Notes under the pieces: model-generated | Database searches by the model: none | Told to the model about the DNA's origin: nothing | What the model saw: the letters and a program-made list of their open reading frames with translations, nothing else | Made by a program: the position numbers and the translations under genes | Assembly: GCF_014646115.1 (NCBI RefSeq) | Contig: NZ_BMMV01000002.1 | Coordinates: 323,322 to 387,321 of the forward strand | Length of the DNA: 64,000 bases | Source: Streptomyces camponoticapitis | Lineage (GTDB): Bacteria > Actinomycetota > Actinomycetes > Streptomycetales > Streptomycetaceae | Direction of reading: 5' to 3' | Shown: positions 17,656-28,129 of the stretch, one piece after another | How the letters are laid out: the number at the start of each line of letters is the position of its first letter | Numbering within the stretch: position 1 is the first letter of the stretch

Positions 17656-18168
17656 ATGACCACCATCGAGGCATCCTCCGACGTGGACGTTCCGGTCCGC
17701 GTGGCCTACAACCAGTGGACGCAATTCGAGAGCTTTCCCCGCTTCATGGACGGTGTGCAACGGATCGACCGGCCACGCTCGACGATGACCCACTGGGTGA
17801 CCCGGCTGGGTCCGATGACCCAGGAGTTCGACGCGGAGATCGTGGAGCAGAGCCCTGACGAGCGGGTCAGCTGGCGCAGCATGGGCCGGCCCGTTCATTC
17901 GGGCACCGTGACGTTCCTGGAACTGGCCGAGGACCGTGTGCGGGTGACGCTGCGGATCGACTTCGCACCCCGCGGATTCGTCGAGCGCTCCGGTAACGCG
18001 CTGGGCGTCGTCCACCGCCGGGTGCACAAAGACCTGAAATCCTTCAAGGAATATATCGAGGGCCAGGGACGAGAGACCGGGGAGTGGCGCGGCGCGATCC
18101 GCGACAGCCATGTCCGGCCGAACTCGGGACAGAAACATCCGCACGTCCCCAACTGGCCGACCGGCTGA
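17656..18168 (+). CDS. SRPBCC-family (cyclase/dehydrase-like) protein
   Basis: A 170-residue protein with the START-like fold pattern: SSDVDVPVRVAYNQWTQFESFPRFMDGV, then VSWRSMGRPVHSGTVTFLEL, and a long C-terminal helix HRRVHKDLKSFKEYIEG. The first part matches the coenzyme Q-binding/polyketide-cyclase-like cytoplasmic proteins found in stress clusters. A cggaggg lies about 12 bases before ATG 17656. The molybdopterin oxidoreductase begins 18 bases downstream, so the two are one operon and the protein may bind a ligand or cofactor for it. Confidence 0.85.
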   Translation: MTTIEASSDVDVPVRVAYNQWTQFESFPRFMDGVQRIDRPRSTMTHWVTRLGPMTQEFDAEIVEQSPDERVSWRSMGRPVHSGTVTFLELAEDRVRVTLRIDFAPRGFVERSGNALGVVHRRVHKDLKSFKEYIEGQGRETGEWRGAIRDSHVRPNSGQKHPHVPNWPTG

Positions 18169-18185
18169 GGCGAAAGGCAATCCGG

Positions 18186-20501
18186 GTGAAGAGGCGACCG
18201 GCCGATGAACCGAGCGAAAACGAACTTGATATCACTCCGCCCAAGAAATGGGCGGCGGGCGTTCCCGCCGTCGCCCACGCGCTCAACTATTCCCTCGCGG
18301 AGACCTCCGCCCGGCACACCGCGCTGACACTGCTGAACCTCAATCAGGTGGGGGGTATCGACTGCCCCGGCTGTGCCTGGCCGGACCCCGAGCCGGGGAG
18401 CCGGCACCGTAACGAGTACTGCGAGAACGGCGCCAAGCACGTCAACGACGAGGCGACCGAGCGACGCGTCACCCCCGAGTTCTTCCGCCGTCATTCGGTG
18501 ACCGAACTGGGCCGCCGGTCGGACCTCTGGCTCAATCAGCAGGGACGGCTCACCGAACCCATGGTGAAGCGGCCGGGCTCGGACCACTACGAGCCGATCA
18601 GCTGGCACGAGGCGCTGGGCCTGATCGCCGACGAGCTACGGAGCCTGGACTCGCCCGACGAAGCCGCCTTCTACACCTCGGGACGGGCCGGCAACGAGGC
18701 GGCCTTCGTCCTCCAGCTCTTCGCCCGCGCCTTCGGGACCAACAACCTTCCCGACTGCTCCAACATGTGCCACGAGTCGAGTGGCGCCGCCCTGCACGAG
18801 ACGCTGGGCACCGGCAAGGGCAGTGTGAGCCTGTCGGACATCCACCACGCCGATCTGATCCTCATCCTGGGCCAGAACCCCGGCAGCAATCACCCCCGGA
18901 TGCTCTCGGCCCTGGAGGAGACCAAGCGCAGGGGTGGCCGTATCGTCGCGATCAACCCGCTGCCCGAGGCGGGCCTGATGCGGTTCAAGAATCCGCAGAA
19001 GCCCCGGGGTGTGGTGGGCCGGGGGACCGTGATCGCCGACGATTTCCTGCAGATCCGTCTCGGTGGCGACCTCGCCCTCCTCCAGGCGCTGAATCTGCTG
19101 CTGCTGGAGGCCGAGGACGCCAAGCCCGGCGCCGTGCTCAACCGTGCCTTCATCGACTCGCACACCAAGGACTTCTCCGAGTTCGCCGAGCACATCCGCT
19201 CGACCGTCTCATGGCCCGATGTCCTCAGGGCCACCGGACTGACCCGCGCCGGGATCGAGCGGCTGCGTGACGCCGTGCTCGGGAGCGAACGGGTCGTCGT
19301 CTGCTGGGCGATGGGGCTGACACAGCAGAAGCACGCCGTGGCCACCATCCGGGAGATCGTGAACTTCCTGCTGCTGCGGGGCAACATCGGCAAGCCCGGG
19401 GCCGGGCCGTGTCCCGTACGGGGCCACAGCAACGTGCAGGGCGACCGGACCATGGGTATCTGGGAGAAGATGCCCGAGACGTTCATGGAGGCCCTCGGCC
19501 GCGAGTTCTCGTTCGAGCCCCCCGCCGCGCACGGTCTGGACACGGTGGATTCCATCAGGGCGATGCTCGACGGGCGGATCAAGTTCTTCCTCGGCCTCGC
19601 TGGCAACTTCGTACGGGCCACTCCCGACAGCCCGGTCACCGAGAAGGGGCTGCGCCGCTGCCGTCTCACCGCCCAGATCTCGACCAAGCTGAACCGTACG
19701 CACACCGTCTGCGGCGACACTGCGCTGATCCTTCCCACGCTCGGGCGGAGCGAGAAGGACATCCAGGCGGGCGGGGAGCAGTTCATCACCGTCGAGGACT
19801 CGATGAGCCAGGTCCACAGCTCCCACGGACGCCTGGAACCCGCCTCCAAACAGCTGCTCAGCGAGGTGGCGATCCTCTCCCGGCTGGCCCGCATGACGCT
19901 GGGGGACCGGGTGCCCGTGCCCTGGGAGGAGTTCGAGGGGGACTACGGAACGATCCGTGACCGCATCGCCCGCGTGGTACCGGGCTTCGACAACTACAAC
20001 GCGCGGGCGACCCGTCCCGGGGGCTTCCTGCTGCCGAACCCGGTCAACGAAGGGGTTTTCCCCACCGCCGTCGGAAAGGCGCTCTTCACCCGCAACGCGT
20101 TCGAGATGCTGGACGCCCCCGAGGGGCATCTCGTACTGCAGACGCTGCGCTCGCACGATCAGTGGAACACCATTCCGTACACCACGGACGACCGCTACCG
20201 GGGCATCCACGGTTCACGCCGGATCGTGATGGTCAATCAGCGCGACCTGGACGCGCTCGGCCTGAGCGACGGCGACGAGGTGGACCTGGTCACTGTCTGG
20301 CACGACGACATCGAACGCCGCGCCGAGGGCTTCCGCCTGGTCGCCTATCCGACGGCGGTCGGGTGCGCCGCCGCGTACTACCCCGAGACCAATGTGCTGG
20401 TGCCCCTGGACAGCGTGGCCGACGTCAGCAACACGCCGACGTCGAAGGGTGTCGTGATCCGTCTTGAACCGGTACGCGCGGGAGCGACGGTCCCGCGGTG
20501 A
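18186..20501 (+). CDS. FdhF/YdeP-family molybdopterin oxidoreductase
   Basis: A 771-residue molybdenum enzyme from GTG 18186, with aaagg about 9 bases upstream. The N-terminus has a CPGCAW motif that could help hold an iron-sulfur cluster, much shorter than the four-Cys motif of true formate dehydrogenases. Molybdopterin-binding regions include FYTSGRAGNEAAF, SNMCHESSGAAL, LGQNPGSNHPRM and RGNIGKPGAGPCPVRGHSNVQGD-type residues near position 405-425. The C-terminal domain contains QWNTIPYTTDDRYRG. YdeP is linked to acid resistance in enterics, but the reaction is unknown. The SRPBCC protein upstream is co-transcribed. Confidence 0.88.
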   Translation: MKRRPADEPSENELDITPPKKWAAGVPAVAHALNYSLAETSARHTALTLLNLNQVGGIDCPGCAWPDPEPGSRHRNEYCENGAKHVNDEATERRVTPEFFRRHSVTELGRRSDLWLNQQGRLTEPMVKRPGSDHYEPISWHEALGLIADELRSLDSPDEAAFYTSGRAGNEAAFVLQLFARAFGTNNLPDCSNMCHESSGAALHETLGTGKGSVSLSDIHHADLILILGQNPGSNHPRMLSALEETKRRGGRIVAINPLPEAGLMRFKNPQKPRGVVGRGTVIADDFLQIRLGGDLALLQALNLLLLEAEDAKPGAVLNRAFIDSHTKDFSEFAEHIRSTVSWPDVLRATGLTRAGIERLRDAVLGSERVVVCWAMGLTQQKHAVATIREIVNFLLLRGNIGKPGAGPCPVRGHSNVQGDRTMGIWEKMPETFMEALGREFSFEPPAAHGLDTVDSIRAMLDGRIKFFLGLAGNFVRATPDSPVTEKGLRRCRLTAQISTKLNRTHTVCGDTALILPTLGRSEKDIQAGGEQFITVEDSMSQVHSSHGRLEPASKQLLSEVAILSRLARMTLGDRVPVPWEEFEGDYGTIRDRIARVVPGFDNYNARATRPGGFLLPNPVNEGVFPTAVGKALFTRNAFEMLDAPEGHLVLQTLRSHDQWNTIPYTTDDRYRGIHGSRRIVMVNQRDLDALGLSDGDEVDLVTVWHDDIERRAEGFRLVAYPTAVGCAAAYYPETNVLVPLDSVADVSNTPTSKGVVIRLEPVRAGATVPR

Positions 20502-20617
20502 GATCCGGTCTCTCCGGGATCCGGTCTCTCCGGGCGCGACGCGATCGTCACGACGGTCGGCCGGCGGCGCGCGCCGGCCGCGGGCGATACGGCCACGGCC
20601 GGCGAACGTACGTGCTG

Positions 20618-21388
20618 TCAGACGGACTTGACCTCGCCACCGTCCATCCGAAGCGTCGACCCGGTCATCCAGCGCGCCGCGGGCGAGACGATGAAAGCCA
20701 TCAGCTCGGCGAGCTCCTCCGGCCGGCCGAAGCGTCCGATCTCGGCCTTCCGCGGGAACTCCTCGATCGCCTCCTCCACGGTCATGTCGTGGAGCGGCGC
20801 CCAGTGTTCGAGGTACGAACGGCGCCGGTTCGTCATCACCGGGCCGGGCAGGACGCTGTTGACCTGGACGCCGTCGGCGATGCCACGGTCGGAGAACGCC
20901 TTCGCGAGGGCGGCGATCGCCGCGTTGATCGTGCCGACCGCCGCGTAGGGAGCCTTGGGGAAGATCGCGGAGTTTCCCGACATCAGTACGACCGATCCCT
21001 GTGACTCCATTAGCGCGGGCCAGGCCGCGACCGTCAGCCGCCGCGCTCCGTGGAGCTTGAGGGCCAGGCCGGCGTCCCACTGCTCGTCCGTCATCTCGAA
21101 CAGGTCGATCTGCGGTACGGCGCCCGCGATGTTGACCAGAGCGTCGATGCGGTGGAACGCCTCCAGGGTCTGCTCGACCACCGTCCCGGCCGCCCCGCTG
21201 TCGGCGAGGTCCAGGTCGATCACCAGGGCCTCGGCCCCGGCCTTCCGTACCTCGGCGGCGGTGTCCTCCAGATTGGCCCGGTCGCGCGCGACGAGGACGA
21301 TCGAGGAAAAGTCCCGCGCCAGCCGGATCGCCGTGGAACGCCCCATACCCTGACTGGCTCCGGTGACCACTGCTACGGAGTTCGGCAT
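20618..21388 (-). CDS. SDR-family NAD(P)-dependent oxidoreductase
   Basis: A 256-residue classical SDR. It shows VVTGASQGMGRSTA at the cofactor site, VNIAGAVPQ, VVLMSGNSA and PGPVMTNRR. At the active site APYAAVGTINAAI, the Tyr is present but the usual Lys four residues later is Gly, so catalysis may differ. ATG 21388 has aaggaga upstream. It starts one base after the stop of the hydrolase gene, so the pair is a tight operon. Confidence 0.85.
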   Translation of the reverse strand: MPNSVAVVTGASQGMGRSTAIRLARDFSSIVLVARDRANLEDTAAEVRKAGAEALVIDLDLADSGAAGTVVEQTLEAFHRIDALVNIAGAVPQIDLFEMTDEQWDAGLALKLHGARRLTVAAWPALMESQGSVVLMSGNSAIFPKAPYAAVGTINAAIAALAKAFSDRGIADGVQVNSVLPGPVMTNRRRSYLEHWAPLHDMTVEEAIEEFPRKAEIGRFGRPEELAELMAFIVSPAARWMTGSTLRMDGGEVKSV

Positions 21389-21389
21389 G

Positions 21390-22325
21390 TCACTTCTCCT
21401 TCGCCGGAATCGACTCGAAGGGACTCGAATCGACCGGAGTCGAGTTGTCGGCCGCCGCCGGGCGCGCCGGCCGGCTGGTGAGGAAGCCGCCAATCGCCGC
21501 CGCGATCTCGTCGGCGTGGGTCTCCAGCGCGAAGTGGCCGGTGTCGACCAGACGGACGTCGGCGTCGGGGATGTCGCGCTTGAATGCCTCGGCCCCGGCG
21601 GGGAGGAAGAACGGGTCGTTCCTGCCCCACATCGCGAGCAGCGGTGGCCTGTTCGTCCGGAAGTACTCCTGGAACACGGGGTACAGGGCGACGTTGCCCG
21701 CGTAGTCCAGGAACAGGTCGAGCTGGATCTCGTGCGCGCCGTCGCGTGCGAGATAGTGGTTGTCCAGGCCGTATCCGTCCGGGCCGACCCGCGTCACCTC
21801 CGGGACACCGTGCTCGTACTGCCAGACCGTCGTCTCCGGCCGCAGGAGCATCCGGACAGCCTCCCGGTTGGCCGCCGACGGGTCCTTCCAGTACGCCTGC
21901 ACCGGGGCCCAGTTCTCGCTCAGCCCTTCCTCGTACGCGTTGCCGTTCTGCGTCACGATCGCGGTGATCCGTTCCGGGTGCCGGGTGGCGATACGGAATC
22001 CGACGGGTGCGCCGTAGTCGAAGACGTACAGCGCGAACCGGTCCAGGCCCAGTACCTCGGTCAGGCCGTCCATCACATCGGTGAGGTGCTCGAAGGTGTA
22101 GTCGAAGTCCTCCCGCGCGGGCATGTCCGACCTGCCGAAGCCGGGCAGATCGGGAGCCACGATGTGGAAGCGGTCGGCGAGCAGCGGGATCAGGTCGCGG
22201 AACATGTGGCTCGACGACGGGAAGCCGTGTAGCAGAAGCAGTGTGGGCGCGTCGGGCGCTCCGGCCTCCCGGTAGAACACCTTCAGACCGTCCACCTCGG
22301 CCGTGCGGTATGCGATGTCAGCCAT
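21390..22325 (-). CDS. Alpha/beta hydrolase (epoxide hydrolase/haloalkane dehalogenase-like)
   Basis: A 311-residue hydrolase. It shows the oxyanion region LLLLHGFPSSSHMFRDL, then APDLPGFGRSD, and the nucleophile elbow VFDYGAPVGFR. The nucleophile is Asp, as in epoxide hydrolases and dehalogenases, rather than Ser. The catalytic His sits in DTGHFALETH. ATG 22325 has gagaaagg upstream; an in-frame GTG at 22334 is less likely. It is the first gene of the operon with the SDR and is divergent from the CGNR regulator across a repeat-rich gap. Confidence 0.87.
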   Translation of the reverse strand: MADIAYRTAEVDGLKVFYREAGAPDAPTLLLLHGFPSSSHMFRDLIPLLADRFHIVAPDLPGFGRSDMPAREDFDYTFEHLTDVMDGLTEVLGLDRFALYVFDYGAPVGFRIATRHPERITAIVTQNGNAYEEGLSENWAPVQAYWKDPSAANREAVRMLLRPETTVWQYEHGVPEVTRVGPDGYGLDNHYLARDGAHEIQLDLFLDYAGNVALYPVFQEYFRTNRPPLLAMWGRNDPFFLPAGAEAFKRDIPDADVRLVDTGHFALETHADEIAAAIGGFLTSRPARPAAADNSTPVDSSPFESIPAKEK

Positions 22326-22384
22326 GACGTTCACCTTTCTCGGAGAGGCGGCCGACGGCCCACGGCCACCGCCGCCTCAGGACT

Positions 22385-22475
22385 GCTCCATGTAACTGCT
22401 CAATTGCTGCCGGGAAGGTTATTTACCGCATGTGTTTCCCGGAGTGCTCCATTGATCCCGCAGTTGGCTCAATGG
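22385..22475. repeat. Iterated GCTC(A/C)AT motifs in a divergent promoter region
   Basis: Short direct repeats GCTCCATGT (22385), GCTCAATTG (22398), GCTCCATTG (22446) and GCTCAATGG (22467) lie between the hydrolase and CGNR genes, with a weaker GCTCAAGGG at 22538. GTAAC also recurs at 22392, 22481 and 22522, and inverted at 22548. The region is less GC-rich than its surroundings. Repeated half-sites suggest binding of a regulator, possibly the CGNR protein. Confidence 0.5.
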
Positions 22476-22553
22476 CGGGGGTAACTGCTCTGCTTCCACT
22501 AGCAAGGTTAGGAATCGCACCGTAACTTGTCAACGCGGCTCAAGGGGGTTACT

Positions 22554-22567
22554 CTCTCGTTCGAGAG
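22554..22567. promoter_or_regulatory. Small palindrome upstream of the CGNR gene
   Basis: Arms CTCTCG and CGAGAG are perfect with a 2-base centre, 40 bases before ATG 22607. It is a candidate autoregulatory operator. Confidence 0.4.
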
Positions 22568-22606
22568 TTGACGCCACGCGCTCGCGCGACAGGAAGGGGT
22601 GGTGAC

Positions 22607-23242
22607 ATGACCCGGGACGCTCCGGCGCTGTTCCTGGCCGACACGCTCGGCCTGGACTTCCTCAACTCCGTTGCCACGCCCGTCGACACACCGGTCGACT
22701 GGATCGAGGACGGTGACGGACTGCTGGCCTGGCTGGAGCAGGCGGAACTGGTGTCGCCCGACACGCTCGTGTCCCTGCGTGAGCAGGCCCTGCCCGGCGA
22801 GCTCGACAGTGTCGCCGCCCAGGCCCGGGGTCTGCGGGAGGAGTTCCGCGCCTTCGTACGCGCGCACAGGGGCAGGCCCCTGGGTGCGCGGGACCTGGCG
22901 GAGCTGGCGCCGCTGAACCGGCTGCTCGCGCGCGACGAGGGATTCCTTCAACTCGGCGTCGCGGAAAGCGGGAACGCCCCCGGTCTTCAGCTGCGGACGC
23001 TGCGCCGCTGGCGCTCGCCGGAGTCGCTGCTGCTGCCCATCGCCGAGGCGCTCGCGAGATTCCTCAGCGAGGAGGACCTCTCGGACGTCAAGGCGTGCGA
23101 GGGCCCGGCGTGCACGCTGATGTTCGTCGACCACACCCGGGGGCGCGCCCGCCGCTGGTGCAGCATGGCGATCTGCGGCAACCGCGCGAAGCAGGCCGCG
23201 CACCGCGACCGGGTCAGGAAGAGCCGGGGCGATCTCCCGTAG
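22607..23242 (+). CDS. CGNR zinc-finger (ABATE-domain) transcriptional regulator
   Basis: A 211-residue protein. The N-terminal ABATE-type domain (LGLDFLNSVATPVDTPVDWI, FRAFVRAHRG) is a putative ligand-binding regulator of stress responses. The C-terminal zinc finger has CEGPACTLMFVDHT and RRWCSMAICGNRAKQAAHR, giving the four Cys and the CGNR signature. Start ATG 22607 follows gaagggg. It is divergent from the hydrolase/SDR operon and likely its regulator. Confidence 0.92.
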   Translation: MTRDAPALFLADTLGLDFLNSVATPVDTPVDWIEDGDGLLAWLEQAELVSPDTLVSLREQALPGELDSVAAQARGLREEFRAFVRAHRGRPLGARDLAELAPLNRLLARDEGFLQLGVAESGNAPGLQLRTLRRWRSPESLLLPIAEALARFLSEEDLSDVKACEGPACTLMFVDHTRGRARRWCSMAICGNRAKQAAHRDRVRKSRGDLP

Positions 23243-23318
23243 GGTCACGCGCGTACGCAGGGCTCCACCGGCCCGGTTCCCGCGCGCGGTGCCACCGGTG
23301 CGGCTTTACGTTGGACGT

Positions 23319-23987
23319 ATGACCAAGCAGAAGGTGAGGAGACCGGAGGAGCACCTGCGCCGCGCGGACCCGGTGCTGGGTTCGGTCATCGATGCCGTGG
23401 CACGCGGGGGCGGACCCCGCCCCTCGCTGCCGCCGGATTCGTCGATGTCGAACGATCCGAAGATGCCGACGGATTGCTACGGCGCCCTCATCAGGGGCAT
23501 CGCCAGCCAGAACATCTCGTCCTTCGCCGCCCGTGCGGTCTACCGCAAGATCATCGAGCGCTTCGGCGGCCGGACTCCCACACCGCGGCAGGTCCTCGAC
23601 GACGATCCCGAAGCACTGCGTGTCGCGGCCGGACTGTCCCACGCGAAGACGGAATCCCTGCGCTCGCTCGCGGAGCACATCCTGTCCGGCGAGCTCGAAC
23701 TCGACCGTCTGCACGACCTTCCCGACGACGACGTCATCCATCAGCTCGTCGCTGTGAAAGGCATCGGGACGTGGACGGCCCATATGTTCATGATCTGGCA
23801 CCTGCACCGGCCCGATGTACTGCCCGTCGGTGACCTGGGGATCCGTCAAGCGGTCAAGAAGCTCTACGACCTGCCCGGACTCCCGGCACCGGTGGAGACG
23901 ACACGCATCGGAGAGCCGTGGCGCCCCTACCGGACGCTCGCGTGCCTCTACCTGTGGCGTCTGGAGGAGTCGGAACCCCAAGTCTGA
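23319..23987 (+). CDS. DNA-3-methyladenine glycosylase 2 family protein (HhH-GPD)
   Basis: A 222-residue base-excision repair glycosylase of the AlkA/MAG type. The helix-hairpin-helix VKGIGTWTAHMFMIW precedes the catalytic Asp of VGDLGIRQA. A first domain contains LIRGIASQNISSFAARAVYRK. There is no N-terminal Ada-like part. Its start ATG 23319 has only weak ribosome-site sequence. It acts on alkylated purines in DNA. Confidence 0.92.
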   Translation: MTKQKVRRPEEHLRRADPVLGSVIDAVARGGGPRPSLPPDSSMSNDPKMPTDCYGALIRGIASQNISSFAARAVYRKIIERFGGRTPTPRQVLDDDPEALRVAAGLSHAKTESLRSLAEHILSGELELDRLHDLPDDDVIHQLVAVKGIGTWTAHMFMIWHLHRPDVLPVGDLGIRQAVKKLYDLPGLPAPVETTRIGEPWRPYRTLACLYLWRLEESEPQV

Positions 23988-24038
23988 CGTGACAGTTCGT
24001 GCCCACGGTGGCGCCGGTGACAGGAAGCAGGTACGGCG

Positions 24039-24827
24039 ATGGACATGGAGATGGGTGACAGGACCGCCGTGGTGACCGGCGCCAGCAAGGGGATCGGTCT
24101 GGCCGTCACCCTCGCTCTCACCGGCGCCGGGGCGCATGTCGTCGCAGGATCGCGATCGCTGAGCGACGAGCTCGGGGAACTGGTCGAAGCCGGCAAGGTC
24201 ACCTTCGTACGAGGCGACCTGACCGAGCCGTCCGGGCCGGCCGAACTGGTCGAGGCGGCGGTGAAACGCGGAGGCGTCGACATCCTGGTCAACAGCGTCG
24301 GTGCGGTGACTCCCCGCCCGGACGGATTCCTCGGCATCACCGAGGACGACTGGAACACGTCGTGGGCGCTGGGATTCATGACAGCGGTGCGTACGACGCG
24401 GGCGGCGGTCCCGGACATGGTCGGGCGGGGCGCCGGGGTGATCGTGATGGTGGGTTCCGTGAACGCGTTCCTGCCCGACCCGCTGGTGCTGGACTACTCG
24501 GCGGTCAAGGCGGCCCTGACGAACCTCGCCAAGAGCCTGTCGAAGGAACTGGGCCCGCGGGGCGTCCGCGTGGTCTCGGTCAGCCCCGGCCCGGTGGCGA
24601 CGGACCTGTGGCTCGGCGAGAGCGGCATGGCGCAGACGATGTCGCGTGCCACCGGCAGGCCGGCCGAGGACGTCGCGGCGTCCGCGGTGGGAGACACACC
24701 GCTCGGACGTTTCACCACCCCCGAGCAGGTCGCCGACCTGGTCACCTTCCTGGCGGGTGAACGCGCCGCGAACATCACCGGCGCGGACGTCACGATCGAC
24801 GCGGGTCTGATCACCACGATGCGCTGA
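24039..24827 (+). CDS. SDR-family oxidoreductase
   Basis: A 262-residue classical SDR: VVTGASKGIGLAVTLAL at the cofactor site, LVNSVGAVTPRP, a Ser in MVGSVNAF, the catalytic YSAVKAAL Tyr-Lys pair, SPGPVATDLWLG and a C-terminal TGADVTIDAG. ATG 24039 has caggaagcagg upstream. Substrate unknown. It is convergent with the Fur gene and its stop is 29 bases from that gene's end. Confidence 0.88.
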   Translation: MDMEMGDRTAVVTGASKGIGLAVTLALTGAGAHVVAGSRSLSDELGELVEAGKVTFVRGDLTEPSGPAELVEAAVKRGGVDILVNSVGAVTPRPDGFLGITEDDWNTSWALGFMTAVRTTRAAVPDMVGRGAGVIVMVGSVNAFLPDPLVLDYSAVKAALTNLAKSLSKELGPRGVRVVSVSPGPVATDLWLGESGMAQTMSRATGRPAEDVAASAVGDTPLGRFTTPEQVADLVTFLAGERAANITGADVTIDAGLITTMR

Positions 24828-24836
24828 GGGCGGCGG

Positions 24837-24872
24837 TTCCAGCCGCAGGACGGGTTCTAGCCGCAGGACGGG
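24837..24872. repeat. 18-bp tandem duplication across the end of the Fur gene
   Basis: Copies at 24837-24854 and 24855-24872 differ at a single base. On the Fur strand the inner copy reads ...CPSCG then TAG stop, while the outer copy has TGG at the same place. The Fur tail was therefore duplicated, and one copy carries the stop. Confidence 0.75.
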
Positions 24873-25267
24873 CACAGACCCCGGTACGTGACCTCGACGT
24901 CGGACACCGTGAAACCGAACCGTTCCGCCGCCGGGAGGACCGCCAGCGGATCGCCGTTCGGGTGGACGTCGCGGACCGTACCGCAGCCGGAACACACCAA
25001 GTGCTGATGCGGATGGCGGGCGTTGGGGTCGTAGCGCATCGCGCGGCCCGCCGTGGAGACCTCAATCACCTCGCCGAGGGAGACCAGTTCGCCCAGGGTG
25101 TTGTAGACGGTCGCCCGGGAGATCTCGGGCAGCCGCCTCGCCGCGAGCGCGTGCACCTCGTCGGCCGTCAGATGCACGTGGTCACCGTCGAGCACCTGCG
25201 CGACGACGCGGCGCTGGGAGGTCAACCGCCAGCCACGTCCTCGCAGTCGCTCCAGCAGGTCGCTCAT
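24857..25267 (-). CDS. Fur-family metalloregulator (peroxide/catalase type)
   Basis: A 136-residue repressor. The DNA-binding part shows RLTSQRRVVAQVL and SRATVYNTLGELVSLG. The metal-binding part has HPHQHLVCSGCG plus a second pair CPSCG at the very end, giving the structural zinc CxxC sites. A Fur protein divergent from katG is the classic arrangement of FurA/FurS/CatR-type redox regulators in actinobacteria, where oxidation releases it from the catalase promoter. The 210-base gap to katG holds a promoter and an operator-like palindrome. I give no symbol because FurA, FurS and CatR cannot be separated by eye. Confidence 0.92.
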   Translation of the reverse strand: MSDLLERLRGRGWRLTSQRRVVAQVLDGDHVHLTADEVHALAARRLPEISRATVYNTLGELVSLGEVIEVSTAGRAMRYDPNARHPHQHLVCSGCGTVRDVHPNGDPLAVLPAAERFGFTVSDVEVTYRGLCPSCG

Positions 25268-25352
25268 GTCAGTTCACCTGTTCAGTGTTCGCGGGATCCC
25301 GAGTCGCTTCCGAGGGTGCCCAGTTGGCCGGATTCTTACCGGATGTACTTTT

Positions 25353-25374
25353 AGTTCACTTCTTGACTTGGACT
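25353..25374. promoter_or_regulatory. Fur-box-like imperfect palindrome over the katG -35 region
   Basis: Outer arms AGTTCA and TGGACT pair with one mismatch and enclose an AT-rich centre in a very GC-rich genome. It overlaps the katG -35 hexamer, so a bound repressor would block polymerase. Assignment to Fur is by position. Confidence 0.5.
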
Positions 25375-25390
25375 CTGTCCATCGTAGGAT
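25363..25390 (+). promoter_or_regulatory. Vegetative-type promoter of katG
   Basis: TTGACT at 25363-25368 and TAGGAT at 25385-25390 are separated by 16 bases. Both match the Streptomyces principal sigma factor consensus. The predicted start lies about 80 bases before the katG ATG. Confidence 0.75.
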
Positions 25391-25452
25391 CGGTTCCGGT
25401 CGACAGCCAAGAAGCAGCGTGTGACGGCTCCCGGCCGCACCGAGCACCGTGA

Positions 25453-27708
<2,256 letters not shown>

Positions 27709-27750
27709 TCGGCTTCCCGGCCGATCGCTCCGGACCTGCCTGAAGTGCAA

Positions 27751-27795
27751 CGGCCGGGTCGCCCCCGCGGACACCGCGCGGGGGCGGCCCGGCCG
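27751..27795 (+). terminator. Strong long-stem terminator after katG
   Basis: A 19-bp stem (27751-27769 with 27777-27795, one G-U pair) and a 7-base loop. A smaller hairpin with 7-bp arms at 27707-27726 overlaps the katG stop. Together they should end the katG transcript efficiently. Confidence 0.8.
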
Positions 27796-27870
27796 TCGGC
27801 CGTCCACCTCGTGGGCGGCACGCCGGATTCCAGGACACCGCCCCAACCGGCTGACGCGGCGCTACAGATA

Positions 27871-28118
27871 ATCACCGGCCTCGGCTCCCAGCACGTTCGG
27901 AAGCATCGGCAGCCGCCGCGCCAACCCCGCCCTCCCCGCGTACGGCGCCATGAAGCGCGCGCTCAGCAGCATCACCGAGACCGCTGCCGTGACCTGGGGC
28001 CGTCAGGGCATCCGGGTGAACGGCATCACCCCCGGCGGAACCGCCACGGAGATGATCGACAAGTGGGAGGCGGGTGACCGGCGCGATCGTGCCGGTCGAC
28101 GGCGGCGCCGGCGCCTGA
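27871..28118 (+). pseudogene. SDR oxidoreductase remnant with internal deletion
   Basis: From 27890 one frame reads STFGSIGSRRANPALPAYGA then MKRALSSITETAAVTWGRQG and ends near DKWEAG, which covers the SDR active-site Tyr-x3-Lys and the PG motif. From 28077 a different frame gives TGAIVPVDGGAGA and a stop, the normal SDR C-terminus. The roughly 40 residues that should lie between are missing, and no N-terminal cofactor site is found upstream. A frame change also occurs near 27885. This is a decayed gene. Confidence 0.75.
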
Positions 28119-28129
28119 GGAGGAGGGCC

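Noticed and set aside
15378..17666. 762-residue minus-strand frame
   Set aside because: It is a shadow of the phosphatase and YaaH-like genes with no coherent domain.
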